Part shown: piece by piece, positions 13,701 to 26,534 of the stretch
Position numbering within the stretch: position 1 is the stretch's first letter
Layout of the letters: each line of letters starts with the position of its first letter
Position numbers and translations under genes: made by a program
Source of the DNA: Stercorarius parasiticus
Taxonomy: Eukaryota; Chordata; Aves; Charadriiformes; Stercorariidae
Direction: 5' to 3'
Assembly (NCBI GenBank): GCA_013396915.1
Contig: VWZL01004368.1
Span: 253,066-317,065 of the forward strand
DNA length: 64,000 bases
The notes under the pieces: model-generated
What the model was told of the DNA's origin: nothing
The model's database searches: none
Seen by the model: only the letters and a program-made list of their open reading frames with translations

Positions 13701-15968
13701 ACGCTAAGGCAAGAGTAAATTTAATGCTGAAACACCTTTGAATTCAGATGGCAGTGAGACATAAAAGGTTTAAGCACAGGTACGTGAATGCAGTTGTCTA
13801 TAGCTCAGTGAGAAATAATGCAGAATGGCAGACCCAGACCCTGTTAAATAATGAGAGCTGGGGGTGCAGGGAACAGCAGCCCCACAGAACTGTCACAACT
13901 GCTCACACTTGTATTCAGTCCATCCTCAGCTGCCCTTCCCTCCCTTTTCCCAATTTGCTGCTGTTCCAGCTCTTTGTCTCCAGGACATCTGCATGGCTGG
14001 CTTTGTTCCTGAGATTAGAAACTGTACCATGCAGATGGAGCAAAGCCCTGCTGTGTCCCAGGCTACAGAGGAGGCTACAACAGCAGTCCTTAGCTCAGTC
14101 CATGCTCTTGTATGCTACTGAGTCATGCTGTACTGTTGTGCCCAAGCACAAGAAGCTGAATTTATGACTATGAAAAGCTGGTGATAACTCCTGTGACTCA
14201 GTAGTTCAGGGCCATATGGAGACACAAAGGTCTTCCAGTGTGAGATGCAATTCCCTTAACTTTATTACAAAGCTGCTGATCATGAAGCATCTAGTCATGA
14301 AGCATCCCTAGTGACTGTAGCCAGGTAAAATCAATGAGGAGCAGGCATCAGCGAAGAACTGGAGTAATCAGAACCACTTAAAAAGGAAGATATTTGAGTG
14401 TGATCAATCCATTCAACTGTGGAAGATGTACAGAAGCAATGAGATCAAGTTAATTCTGGTTCACTAGGTAGAGCTGCTTCAGCCTCTGCTTTGCTTGGTA
14501 CTCTGCTAGGTTGTATGCACAGCTCTATCAACGCATTTATATGGTTAAGAGCCCTTATTCGATATGTCACTAACTGCTCCCTGTTTAATTGCTGGAACGG
14601 TGCCTTTTCTGTGCATGAGAGCCTGGCTTTTGATAGTCACTCTTTCTGACGTGAACAGGAGTTCCTCTATCACTCTATTGCTCTCAGAAGAGCTAGCATT
14701 TCAATACCTTTTTCTTTGCACCTTTCATTACCCAGACACAATTTGATCTGTATTCAATAATTTTTGTGTGTGTGTGTGTAAAGAAGCATAACTGCTGTGC
14801 CATAAGAAATCTGGAGAACCTTCATTATGGAGTATAAGTATACACCTGACGGCGATATTAGGAACACAGACCAAGCAGAAGGTAGCCAGACATTTTAAGA
14901 AAGAAGTCCATTTTATGCTAGACAGTACGGGCAGAGCATTAAGTGTCTTGTGCCACCTGCTGTCAAGCACCGGAAATTACAGCTTCCCAAGAAGAGGGAC
15001 AGTGTCAGCTCTTGGCTGGAATAAGGAGCTCAGGTGCTGAGGGTGATGAAGAATCCTGACGGCAGAGATAGGGAAGGATGTGCTGACACGCCAAGCTGTG
15101 CAGGGCAGCTTCCATCCAGCAGAGCTCACATCCGACGCAGCTTATGTACTCCCTTGTCTGCGCTGTGCTCTGCAGCGCGCTGGCAGCATTTAGTTGCTCA
15201 TATGAAACAACTACAACATTTTTTTTTATTATTCTGAGACCTGTGCAGACTTTGGCTGTTTCTTTGTGAGCCCACAGTCATGTGCCTGTGGTTTTCTTTG
15301 TCCTGGTGCTGCAGGGAGTCAGGGTTTACTCTCTTGGGCTGTACAGGCTGTGGAGGGCTGCTTGCCTTTTCCAATCTTTCAAGTTTCCCCTTTGAGGTTG
15401 TGCATCGCTTCCAGCCAGGATTTATCATGAGCTGAGGGAGGCCACCTCTTTTCAAAATCTGTGCAGTATATCGCATTTAAATGTCACAAATCAGCATTCA
15501 AAACAGATAAATAAACATGGGTGTATTATTAGCAAGGGCTTGATATGCTAGGACTTGGTCCAGAACCCACTGAAATTGGATTTTTCCCCTAGGCATTTAA
15601 ATAAAACAGTTATGCGGAAAAAAAAAATATTCATCAAGATTAAGTCAAACATCTACTCAGTGTCTGTGACATGCTCTATCACTGAACTAACTGATTAGCA
15701 AGTTCCCAACTCAACATGAAAAAGGCAGATAGAGGGTTGCTATTAAAACCTTCTCCCCTCTTTCCAAGCTGTGAGCAAGTAAGGAACACAGCCTTCTGGT
15801 TTGCAGCCCTCTTACCAGAAGGACAGAGTCACAGGAACTTATCAGAGAACATGCTGGCATTTTTTTGCCTGTTCCTTCTTCTTAAAGTAATTTTTTGTCA
15901 AAGACATAAGGTCATAAGTGATTACAAGGGTATAGATACCAAGTGCTGTGGGTGACGAAAGAGAATCC
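10763..15968. other. Non-coding DNA between two LTRs
   Basis: No retroviral coding sequence joins the two LTRs, and at 5.2 kb apart they are separate insertions rather than the ends of one provirus. Minor items are a 12-bp direct repeat (TCATGAAGCATC at 14280-14291 and 14295-14306) and a TG microsatellite at 14765. Open frames up to 139 codons (13748-14167) show no known domain. Confidence 0.55.
14765..14779. repeat. Short (TG)n microsatellite
   Basis: About seven TG units after a short T run. No functional inference. Confidence 0.85.
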
Positions 15969-16575
15969 GTGAGTGTGCTGGTTTTGGCTGGGATAGAGTT
16001 AATTTTCTTCATAGTAGCTCGTATGGAGTTATGTTTTCAATTTGTGCTGAAAACAGTGTTGATAACACCGGGATGTTTTAGTTACTGCTGAGCAGTGCTT
16101 GCACAGAGTCAAGGCCTTTTCTGCTTCTCACACCACCCCACCAGCGTGCAGGCTGGGGCTGCACAGGAAGCTGGGAGGTGACACAGCTGGGACAGCTGAC
16201 CCCAACTGACCAAAGGGATATTCCATACTGTATGACATCATGCTCAGCAATATAAAGCTGGAGGAAGAAGAAGGAAGGGGGCAGACTTTTGGAGTGATGG
16301 TGTTTGTCTTCCCAAGTTACTGTTGTGTGTCATGGAGCCCTGCTTTCCTGGAGATGGCTGAACCCCTGCCTGCCGATGGGAAGTAGGGAATGAATTCCTT
16401 GTTTTGTTTTGCTTGTGCACGTGGCTTTTGCTTTATCTATTAAACTGTCTTTACCTCAACCCACAAGTTTCACACTTTTACCCTTCCAGTTCTCTCCTCC
16501 ATCCCACCAGAGGGGGAGTGAGCAAGCAGCTGTGTGGTGCTTAGTTGCTGTCTGGGGTTAAACTACGACAGTGAG
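15969..16575 (+). mobile_element. Solo LTR of a bird endogenous retrovirus (copy 2) with 5-bp target duplication
   Basis: The LTR proper is 15974-16570 (597 bp), beginning TGTGCTGGTTTTGGCTGGGA and ending GGGTTAAACTACGACA. It is flanked on both sides by the direct repeat GTGAG (15969-15973 and 16571-16575). A 5-bp duplication together with TG...CA ends is the mark of retroviral integrase; 5 bp is usual for ERVL-type elements, though the class is inferred. It carries TATAAA at 16251-16256 and ATTAAA at 16439-16444, matching copy 1 in order and context. No internal retroviral genes adjoin it. Confidence 0.93.
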
Positions 16576-18220
16576 CCAGGATTGCACAAAGTAGCGGTTT
16601 CCAAGGGTTATAGCAAAATGGTTTTCAAAAATCCTCAGACAACCTCCTGCCATAACTCCCTTTCTGATTTATGACTGACTGGACTGAGTTTTGAGTAGCA
16701 CCAAAGACAAAATTCAGCTTTGCGGGATGTAAGAAAAGACAATGCCAGAGGAAGGGTACTGCATTTCTACTTAAACTAAAGGGTTATGCACCAGCTGAGA
16801 GATAGCAGACATTCTGGTACAGTGAAGAGCTGAGCCACTTTTTCTTTTTAAGAAGGAACTATGTAGAGATAATTTTGCCTCACATTACATTTCTCCCTCC
16901 TACATACACACGCATACATAATCGAACACCCACTGACCTTTTGGTCCGCAGTTAGGTGTCACTAGCTAGGGTTAACATCTGTGCAATCCTTCTCTCCCCC
17001 CTCCCTTGTCAGGCTGCACCACAGCTCCCATCTTCCCTAAAGTACTTCTTAGCCTTTTAAAGCTGTAGGTGAGCACATCACAGCCAGCCAGAGTGTTTCT
17101 CTTCCTTTACTTTCGCTGTCTCTCAGCTCACACAAAAAAGCTGATGGCAAAGGGGAGATGAGAGGAAAGAACAAAATTGTCAGCAATTCACTTTGTTCTT
17201 TACCTTGTCCTTCAGCCCATGCCTTCCTTTCCGTCTTCTGTTTCTCACCCCCATCTGCTGATAGGCACATAAGTAGCTAATCTTGAATGTCATGTCACAC
17301 TTAGAGACAGTGCTGAAGGTCAGGGTCATTCCTGGGGTTACGCACATTAAAGCAGCTATCTATGCTAGAGCCACATATGTTGCTTTATGTTCCTTGCTCC
17401 TGCCTGTATCACAGCAGGATATCATTTCAGCAAAACTCTGTAGGTCAGCAGAAACAGGGAAAAGAGTCCTTATTCTCTCTCTGAAGTTTCTGCTTCATAA
17501 CCTCTCTGGGGCAAGGACTGTCTTTTTTATTACCTGACTGGAAGGAAGCGGCCTTGGTTTCTCAGGCATCCTTAGACACTAAGAAAGAGCAAAGACTGAA
17601 CATTGACAACCTTACAGCTTGGGCAGCCAGAGGCAGCAGGTGTTCATCTCACATGATAGGTATGAAACATGTCCTTTGACTAAATGTAAAAATCCCTGGC
17701 AGGAGGTGGCTGACAGTGAAAAATCCCACAAAAATCAGGTTTCAGGTTGAATTTAACCTAATGACTGTTGGAGAAATTCAGTGAAAGTGGTAAGACTTTC
17801 GAACTTGAGCACCATGTGGTTATCTTCATGATGCATCTCACCAGCCACTTTATATCTCAGGTTTATATTTCTCTAGCTTTATTTCACTCATTAGAGTAAA
17901 ATAAAATGTCTGACTCTGCTCTGAGCAGAGTTTTCTAAGACGAGCTGCTAACTGGATGGGAACAATAAAGTGTCTTGCTTATTTCCAGCACTTTCTGAAA
18001 CTGTAAGCCATTTCAAAGCCCATCGTGCCGAGCCATAGCTCATTGCATAAACTCTTGTGCTGTAGCAGGGTGGGACAAAATGATGGCCAGAGGCCCTTAT
18101 TAATCCAAACATTTTTGTGAGTCTGTAAATACGTGATTAAAGCATTTCAGCTTAAATTGGCTGCTTACTCAAATGGTTTCTGGCGCTGTTCCCAGAGTGG
18201 TGGAGTTGTGGAGATCACAG
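16576..18220. other. Non-coding DNA
   Basis: Nothing recognisable: no repeat family, RNA gene or exon with convincing splice sites. Open frames are short and of random composition. Confidence 0.5.
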
Positions 18221-19450
18221 ACCCCTCTCCCTGGTGGGTTGGGAGAGTTGCCCCATGGCGATGCCTGGCTGGCCCTCGGGGGAGGCCCTGCTTTGTGGCC
18301 GTCATGTGTAGCCCCTCTGTGGGAGTGACTTCTCGCCCAGGGCCTGGCAGCCGAGGAGAAATGGCTGGGGCGAGCGGTACCTGTGGCCTCGAGCACTTCC
18401 TCAGCACAGGGAGGGCTGGCAGGAGCTGGGGCGGTGGTGGGCTGCCGGCTGCCCCTCTGCAGCCCAGGCATGCCCAGGGTGGAGGGAGGGCCAGCCGCAG
18501 GCCTCAGTGCTTGCCTCGGCCACAGCGGGGTAAGTTTGTTTTTACTCTGTTCCTTGAACACGGCCTGGCAATGGGGGGAAAACAGTACTGAGGAAAGGTC
18601 AGGAAGGAGATGTGGGCCAGGTAATGTCTCCCCGCCACACCCGGTGAGGGCCTAGCTGCAGACTGAGGGTCTCCGAAGGGGGCGGCAGGGTGCTCCAGGC
18701 CTGAGGGGAGACGCAGCCCGGCTGTGCAGTGGGGCAGGGTGCCGGAGGGCCCCTAGGGGGCCAGGGGGACCCCCCTCCCACAGGCAGGGTAGGGACCTGG
18801 GGTGTGAGTCCGGTGAGCTCCAGGGGAAGCTGCCAGCCCTGGGCAGCGGGGACCCCTCTGCTGTGGCCCTGCAGAGTCCAAATGGAGACAGGTACTGGGA
18901 CACAGGTGTTTGCGCCATGGTACAGATGGCATGAAAGGCCCTGCCCCACGGCAGGGAGAAATGGTGAGCACAGAAGGAAAGCCGGTTGGGTTGGCAGGAC
19001 AGGTACAGCTGTGCGAGGCACAGTGCGGGTGGTTGTAGGCAGCAGCAGTGTTGGTTGGGCCCAAGAGAACATGGTGCCGGCGTGGCAGTTGAAACTCCAT
19101 CTTGCCCAGCAGCAGTTGGTGTCCGGCACAGGCGCTGGTGCCCCCCCAGGTCTCAAAAGTTCTCCGCAGTTGGCAGTTTTTGCAGCACTCGATGGTTGTT
19201 TCTCTAGCATGGCACCTGCACTCTGACTGTAATGGTAACTAAACTGCACACTCTCCTACCATTGCCAGCCTGGCCCAGCACACACCAGCCTTACTGGGAA
19301 GGCCAGAGTTTGTCCCCAAAACTGTGGGACTGAGGAGGTTTTGCAACTGTATGCAAGCCAGCTGGGCACCGCTGTGGGGCAGAAGCTGCCGTGGATGTGG
19401 GTGGTGTTGCACAGCAGGGCGTGCTGCTAGCAGAAAACCCACTGAGAAAT
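18221..19450. other. GC-rich block of unknown nature
   Basis: About 1.2 kb of strongly G- and C-rich sequence stands alone in AT-rich surroundings, with moderate CpG content and several G runs (for example around 18745-18800). Long frames on both strands (152 codons at 18133-18591 +, 216 codons at 18599-19249 -) follow from the lack of AT-rich stops and show no known domain. On the + strand a perfect donor (GCGGG then gtaagt, intron start 18530) could end an exon. It might be a weak promoter or first exon of the gene at 24-26 kb, an unfamiliar repeat, or an isochore-like patch; I cannot decide. Confidence 0.45.
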
Positions 19451-22400
19451 CCGTTGCTGGCTTAGGAAGGCCTTACACCTCTGGCTGTTGGAGTCTGGGA
19501 GGGTATTCAAGAAAGTATCACCATGTGCATGCCCTCTTCTCAAATTATAGCTGAGCCTCCACTTTTGGCCACAGTCAGAGACAGGGCTACAAGGACTCTT
19601 AGCACATTGTATGTAATTAGTTCTCTACAGCATGACTGGTTTAAGGCAGTGAACTGCATGCAGTAGAATGGTGTGTTTGATGAGGTGATTATTCATCTCT
19701 TGTAAACATTCACAAGCACCACTGAGCAGTAAGTAGATCATGTCTGTTGCCCCCCCTTCTCTGCCACACACACTTGTGCCTTGAAGATTAATATGAGTTT
19801 CTGTGCTGAAGTCATAACCTTGCTTAAAGAGATAGCAAGGGGAACCTCAGCTACAAGAGGGCAGCAGGGTTGTGGGAGATATAAAAACTATGAGAGAGAG
19901 TCCTCACAGGCTTCGGAGGTAGGACACAAGACCAACTCAGGCTTTGATTTAGAGGCTGTTTTCCATTATGATTTAGATACAGCATTCACATTTAGTTCCT
20001 GGAGGAGGGATTGCTATCAGCAAAACATGGTCCCTTTAGAGGCTGCTAACCTGCATACTAACGCTTGGTTCTCAGAAAACAGCACTTCACCTAAACAGTT
20101 TGCCCAAATTTGAGAAACTGAGAGAACTGTTACAACAGTGTACTAACACCAAAATTTTTTTCCATTTTAGTAGCTCTCCAAACTGCTCTCTCCCTGAACA
20201 TCACAGCATTTTTGATAGCCTACCTGCAGGCCACCCGTTGCAAAAGGAGAAGAACAATGTATGTTAAACCATATAGCAGAGCTAGTGACCTTTGTCATAC
20301 CTGTATTTTGTAACATACACCACAAAGTCCTAGAGACTTTACAGACCTGTGTGACCCTTCCATGTAGAATTAGTGGTGAAATAAGGGCACTTAACCAACC
20401 AGATGCTGTGCCTTAAAGAGACTTCTGATGTAACAACTGAAAGGCACTTTGGCTATACATCAGACCGAGTCCAGGCAAAAATAGCCTATGCCATGCTAGC
20501 AGCAGTCATGCCTGTATTTCAGGAAATCCAAGTTTTCTCAGGGATACCTTGGAATACCCCCTGAATTGTTGCTATATGATAACCGAACTAAGATGCCAAG
20601 CCAAAGTTTTAAAAGTGAAAAACTAATTAGTACATAAATATTCCTGTAAATTCATGGTTGCAATATTCATATGCACATTTAAATAAAAATTAAGAAACAA
20701 TTTTTGAATTTTAGTATTTTTGTATGTCTCTTAAGACTCTTTGCTGTCTTCAGCTCTGAGGAAGCCAGGGCAATGGTGAGTCACAGCCATACAATTTCGA
20801 TCGTAAGATCACTTCAGATGGAAAAGATTTGTATACATAAACTAGAAGTAATATGGGAATCTGTGCTGCTTATTTCCTAAGTCTGAGGTTCTGCTTTGCA
20901 GTCAGTTAGTTTTAAGGAGGATTTTTAAATGGGGGGTTTTTTGTGTGTAAACAAGGGCATTTTAAGGTATGTGAATGTAGTCATTCTTTTTTAAATTGCA
21001 TTGGGGATGTTGAGATCCATGAGACAAGTGGTTGTCTCTTAAAATCAGGGACTAGCCAAATTACACAACTGCCGTCACTGCTGTACAATAAGATGTGCAC
21101 TGCCATAACTGTAAGGTACAATACATTTTTCATCAGTGTGATTTGCTGCTATTTACAGTCAATAAAATGCTGGAATTGATACTCCTTGTTCTTCCAGTGC
21201 TGATAGATAAGGTCGGTCTACTGGTTGATATGCATGGCAAAGAGTTAGGACTGAAGATGTTATTAATTTATGTAATACTGGCATTAACGCAGTCCTCCAT
21301 CATGCATGGGATTGTTACAGTGGTCTTATTTTAGATTCACCACAATCAAGCACCTAAACTTTTCCTTTTTTAATTCTGAGGGACACAATAGAGAACTGAT
21401 GCCCAAATTTTCTGGCCAAAAAAGAAACAGAATATCTTCCAAAGGTAAAGGAGGACATGAATGTGCCCAACATGACTGAAAAACTGGTGCGTGCAGACGT
21501 GCCTGGATCAGAGTCTAGGACTAGCAGGATTAATTCACGTGCAGTGTGTGCTGCATATACGTACACACGTGTCCTGCAATGCTGCTGAATTGCCCTGGGA
21601 AGATGGTGGCTGAGATTGTGCTGCCACTAACAAATATTTTACTAGACCTGCTACTGGCTCCTTCATGGTTCCCAGGAATGAAGGTGTCAGGAGCAGGTTA
21701 TAGGCCAAAATAATTGCTCCGGTGAGTCATACCAAGCTCACAGGCCACAAGTTTAGCACCATCAGTACAGTGAAAAATTTGTCAGAGATCTAGATTGCAT
21801 TCCCTGCTCTCCCAGTTGCAATCCATAAATGGGTCTTGGCACCTCTATGATGAACATAGCAAAAAAGATATCCTCTGCACTATTCAGTGGTAGTGGCACA
21901 AAGCGTGCTCATCTGTGTCTGCTGGCAAGAGAAACTAAACCGCTTGAAGAGCTGATACTCAAAAAGCTTTTGGGCACCCGCAAGAAGAATGGGGCAGCTC
22001 GCACCTCTCCGAGCCACCTTGGCAGTCTGTGAAACTCAGGAAACTTGCCTACGACAGTGACACAATAGTTCAGATCTGTAAAGCAAATTTTGTTTCCTTT
22101 TTTGTGCTTTTGGTGGGATTTGTTTGGCAATGACAGCTAGCTGGAAAGTCTTTAAATGGCACATAGGACTCTAGAGAGCAAAATTTGAGACTATGGCAAT
22201 GAGCCCTATCAGTCAGTTCAGAGCCTTCACAGTAGGGAGTCACGGCTTCTGAGAATCAAGGACTCTTTCTCTTCTGTAGCCATATTTGTCTCTTTTTCAG
22301 CAGGTTTCACAGTTAACCAGGATTTCTCTGCATCAAAACCACAAACCTTTCTTCTTCCCTTTTCTAATTGCTTAGTTTAATTGCTCAGTTTAATTGCTGT

Positions 22401-24131
22401 GTCTCTGGGTTTCTGAGGCTTTCTGTTTTTTAAGATCTGTGTCAACTGTTCTTGTCCTTGGGATTCTTTTTTTTTGTTTTTCTTTAGGGATATTGCAGAA
22501 ACTCTCCCATTGCTGGAAAGGTATTAGTAAATTCCTTATTACTCAGCAGTCACGCCGGAGGAACCATTCCTTTGATTGCACAGCAGAAGATGAATATTTA
22601 ATGGACCAGTACTAAGGGCTAATGAAAAGAGTGCCAACGCTAATGCAGAGGCCAGTAAGGGACTTTCTGGGGCAGGAGACCTGTCCTAGCTTTATCACAT
22701 CGCAATGCTGGATGTGGATAGAATGCCTAAAACCAGAAGTGAAAAACCAAAAAACCACTCATCAAAGAAAGCAAAGGAAAAAATTGGATTTACATTCTGC
22801 TTTTACAGGAGGTCTCATGCATCCTGTACGTGCAATCAATTATTCAAATAATTTGTTGACAATTGATACAATTATTTCTAATCATTCTTGATTAGACTCC
22901 TGGAATTATGTGATTACATCTAGGTGTATGCATCATAAATGCAGGAGGTACAGCCTATATGAGGAAGAAATGTCATTTTATTTTTCAATTTATTCATTTT
23001 TACTAGTTAAAGGACTTGGGAAGGTTAATTTACATGATCCTAAACTGAGGATCTCTGAACTTGTCTTTATTACATTTCTTTTTGTAAGTTAAGTAGTAGA
23101 ACCTCTTCAGTTATTGAGGTGAGAATTCACTGTGGTTTTTTATATTCAGGAAGACTGAGAAACACTGCAGAGTTGTGTGATTGACGTGCAAGTGAAGTGT
23201 TTATGTTTACTTTCTACAAAATCAAGTCTGTAGTGCTAAGGTAAGTAGGTTATTCCTAGGAGAACATAACAATTGGAATAGAATCAGTTAATTCAAAATT
23301 AAATTGTTTTCAATCCATCTCAGAGTCTTTGCCTTTCTCATGATACAAATTTAATGTTTCCTTCTACTGTAAATTCAACTATGTACTTATAGTTGTTAGG
23401 CATTTTAGAATTACACTTGTGCTTAGAAGGTCTTGATATGTATCAGATAAGTGTCTGACCTTGATTTTTTGTACATCTTTATTAAAAGCTGTGACATCAT
23501 GGGTCTGATTCTGCGACAGCTGAGAGTCATGTAAGCTAGGAGTGATTGCTGAAGCCAAATAATTCTGCAAGCAAAGTATAAAATTGATGCTAACGGTCTT
23601 TGATCAAGGACATTTTCATTAGAAACGTGCATTGATTTTAATGGCAGTGTATCTAAGATTGCATCTTCTTACATGAGGGAATACTACATCTAAACAAAAT
23701 AGATCCTGGCCACCAGTAGTCTGCACAATTGCGCAAAAGCCTACTGAAGTGAGTAGAAACTCACTGCCAATTTAATTCGAGATTGGAAGTATCTCACAAC
23801 AAATTGTTATTGCAGAAAATTCCTGTTGGCTAGATGAGCTTTAGTTAATATTTAAATAACAAATATATTTCTGTTTTTTAATTTATTTATTTTGAGTTAA
23901 CTAGAAAAAAAAATCACTCTTTCTGAGCATTTACAAATAGATAGTCACATTTTAATTTATATCAATTTTTATTTTAAGTGTATCAGGCTGCATAAATGAA
24001 GCCCTTTGGAAAAGAGATAGATGAGACCTACTGAAACTCCTTTTTCATTCTCCTTCTTCTGGAAGCCTTGCCAATATATACAACTGCATAATCACAGTAG
24101 CTCATCTGTCCAAACAGAATGCATTAAATAA
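19451..24131. other. Non-coding, AT-rich DNA, possibly intronic
   Basis: No known repeat or protein. A 13-bp unit TTGCTTAGTTTAA is tandemly doubled with one change (22368-22393). A possible 33-bp microexon (22488-22520) with a strong pyrimidine tract before it and gtatta after it is not supported by anything else. If the unrecognised gene starts further left, this stretch is its intron. Confidence 0.45.
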
Positions 24132-24156
24132 AATGGTAATGCTTTTCTGAAGACAG

Positions 24157-26252
24157 AAGCCAGTACTACATCTGCTCTGATGCTAGAGTATCAGCAATTG
24201 AACAGTGAAGATTTTTCTACTAGAAGTTTTGACACACTAGAAAATGTTGGCATGACCTCTGTTGAGAGAGGAAAGTTCTCAACAGTTTTTAATGCTCAGA
24301 GTTATGAAACCTCAGTTGAAAAGCACTCCCTGCAAAGATGCCTCTCACTAACCCATGCTGACCAAGAAGACACAGCATCAGTTTTAGGAATCTCTGAAGT
24401 TCTTAAGGTTAATGGAGAACCTCAAGCACAGATTGTAAAACATGATCTAGAAATACCACCTCAAGCGAAAATCACAACAATACCACTTTCCTCTTTCCCA
24501 CCTAAAATGCAGCAAGTAATGTCAGCCAGAACTAAAAATGTCTCTGAAGCTACAGAAATGCCAACTGTAACTTATGTGTGGCCAGTAATAAAGGTGAAAG
24601 AGGCTTCCAGCCCCTTTTGGGACAATTTCCGAAAGTCTTTAATACCAACCAGCCCAAACTTAACAAGACACTGTTCTAATCCTGATGTAGTAATTGAAGA
24701 TGTGAAATGTTCCCAAATAAGTCCAGTGAAACAGCTTGAACAAGAAGAGCTAGACAGAAAGAGAGCAAGGTCATATCGTCTTATTATAAAGTCATCTAAC
24801 AGCGTTGTTTCAAGAATTTTAAAATCACTGGCCAATATCAAGAATAAGGATTACAAGTTACCACTTTCACCTGTCTGTCCTATTGGAAAGCAAATGGAAA
24901 TTCCTTTCTTTAAGGGAAATGCTGTAGTGATATATTATGGGCAAGTCTACGTTCTGTATGTAATGATGCATGAGGATCGATCACCAGAAATGGAAATACA
25001 TGGCCGTGATATGTTGCTTAGGCAGACCACAGTTTGGCTCATTGCATGCAGTGCTATCCATGATATAATGACCAAAGTTCCACATCCACTGCAGTCAAGA
25101 CAGTATGTTGTAAAACAGAACATAAAAGCTGTTACAACCCTTGCTACCTCCACACACCAAGATAAAACTTCAGATGCAACGCATTTATTTTCACACAAGA
25201 TGACTACCAGCTCTCAGCCCAAGCAGTGCTCCCATTCTACTGGGAAAAGACAACAGGTAGTAACCTATGGTGATCAGTTGAATGTCTATGTACGGATAAT
25301 AAATTACTGTCCTCTTAGATATGGCTGAATGCAAAGTGCATTATACAGCGTATTTATAACAGGACAAGTGCTGTGCAAGATGAGTGACAAACACAACTCC
25401 AGTGGATGCAATCACTTCAGAGTAAATCAAAGGAAGGCTTGCAGGTCTTTAAGACTTCACTGATTAAAGAAAAAATAAATTAATAATTAAATTAAATAAT
25501 TATAGGAAAAATAATAGAATCATAGAATGGTTTAGGTTGGAAAGGACTTTAAAGATCATCTAGTTCAAACCGCCCCATCTTGAGATGTATCAAGATTTTT
25601 TTAGTATTTGAACAGGACAAAAGCACTACACTTAATGGGAGCAGCCTGTTGCTATTTAGAGAATAGTAGGGACGCATTTAGTGTAATGGCAAGATATTTC
25701 CCAAGGGAAATATTATGGCAAGATACTTCCCAAGGGAAGTGGAGTTTCTGAAAACAGGTGATGACTGCTATCATGATCACATTTTAAAGTAAAAGTGAAT
25801 GAAAAGAGAAGGGCTGGCTTGCGAGGTCCCTCCTGAATTAAATTCTTCTTGCAAAGCCACATCCCTGAGGTAGAGGAGACTGTAGAAGCAAGCTGTGAAG
25901 TTAAACTGGGGTGGGAGGAAAATGGCGATCCAATACTCACTTTCAGATAGTCATGTTCTACTCTTGCTTGTTTCAGGTCCTCAGCAAGACTGCATTCCCA
26001 TCCAAAGAAGGCTTGCAAAAAAGAAATGGGAAAGCAGCACATCAGGAAAAAGACAATGAACTAAGAAAGAAATTTGGTATTGTCAAAGATGTAAGAGTCT
26101 GTCTTAACAGGATAAGTCTTCCTGAACTTATAGATGATTCTGGCAAACCTTCTGCGCTTAAATGGAAGGTAATCACCAGGAGAAAGAAATGGGGAAAAGT
26201 GCCAAAGCTACTTAAGCGTCCACATACAAATATAAAGCATGCCTCCTCTTGA
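24157..26252 (+). CDS. Unrecognised two-exon (or longer) protein-coding gene, 3' part
   Basis: The frame is open from 24132; the first ATG is 24180, and an acceptor-like CAG at 24154-24156 makes an internal exon equally possible. The frame runs 359 codons to CAG|gtagta (exon end 25256). A 720-bp intron with acceptor CTTGCTTGTTTCAG follows, then the terminal exon 25977-26252, joined in phase 0. The total is 450 residues from the ATG. Reading through the donor would instead give 382 residues. The protein has no signal peptide. Its first half is Ser/Thr-rich, its middle is basic (KRARSYRLIIK near residue 198), and a hydrophobic patch with VVIYYGQVYVLYVMM lies near residue 250. The C-terminus is very basic (KWKVITRRKKWGKV). 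I recognise no domain and assign no function. The long uninterrupted frame in 38-40% GC DNA and the matching splice phase argue against chance. Confidence 0.65.
25515..25582 (-). mobile_element. CR1 LINE 3'-end fragment
   Basis: The motif AGAATCATAGAATGG followed by GGTTGGAAAGGAC and AAAGATCATCTAGTTC is the reverse complement of the CR1 3' terminus. About 70 bp remain, inside the intron of the gene at 24.2-26.3 kb. The remnant is short, as usual for 5'-truncated CR1. Confidence 0.85.
25686..25743. repeat. Tandem pair of 29-bp palindromic units
   Basis: Two adjacent 29-bp units both start ATGGCAAGATA and contain TTCCCAAGGGAA, an inverted repeat with an AA loop. Within the stem one T-A pair of the first unit (positions 12 and 25) is a C-G pair in the second, so pairing is kept. 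The pair lies in the intron of the unrecognised gene. Confidence 0.85.
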
Positions 26253-26534
26253 AGTGGTCATTACACATCATTAGTACACTATTCAGAATTTTTGAGTGTC
26301 TGACCCCCTGTCATAAAACATTTCCAATTTGAGAACCTTGCAATGTTTATAAAGAATTACAGTGCTGGTATTTTTTATATCAGGGCTATTGATAGAGTCA
26401 GGAAACTGACTTTTCTACGATAAAGCTCTCAAGATTGTTTCAGCAGCCAGGGTGGACATAGGGTTTCCAACAACCTATATCATTTCATTATGCCTTTGTT
26501 CAAGTTCTTATTCTGCAGATAAATTAGTAATCAT

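Noticed and set aside
10214..16570. One complete provirus bounded by the two LTRs
   Set aside because: The LTRs differ strongly, each appears to have its own target duplication, and no gag, pol or env remnant lies between them.
18599..19249. 216-codon - strand frame in the GC-rich block
   Set aside because: Several overlapping frames on both strands are equally open, which is what GC-rich DNA gives by chance.
22488..22520. 33-bp microexon with strong pyrimidine tract and gtatta donor
   Set aside because: Too short to judge and not linked to any neighbouring exon by frame.
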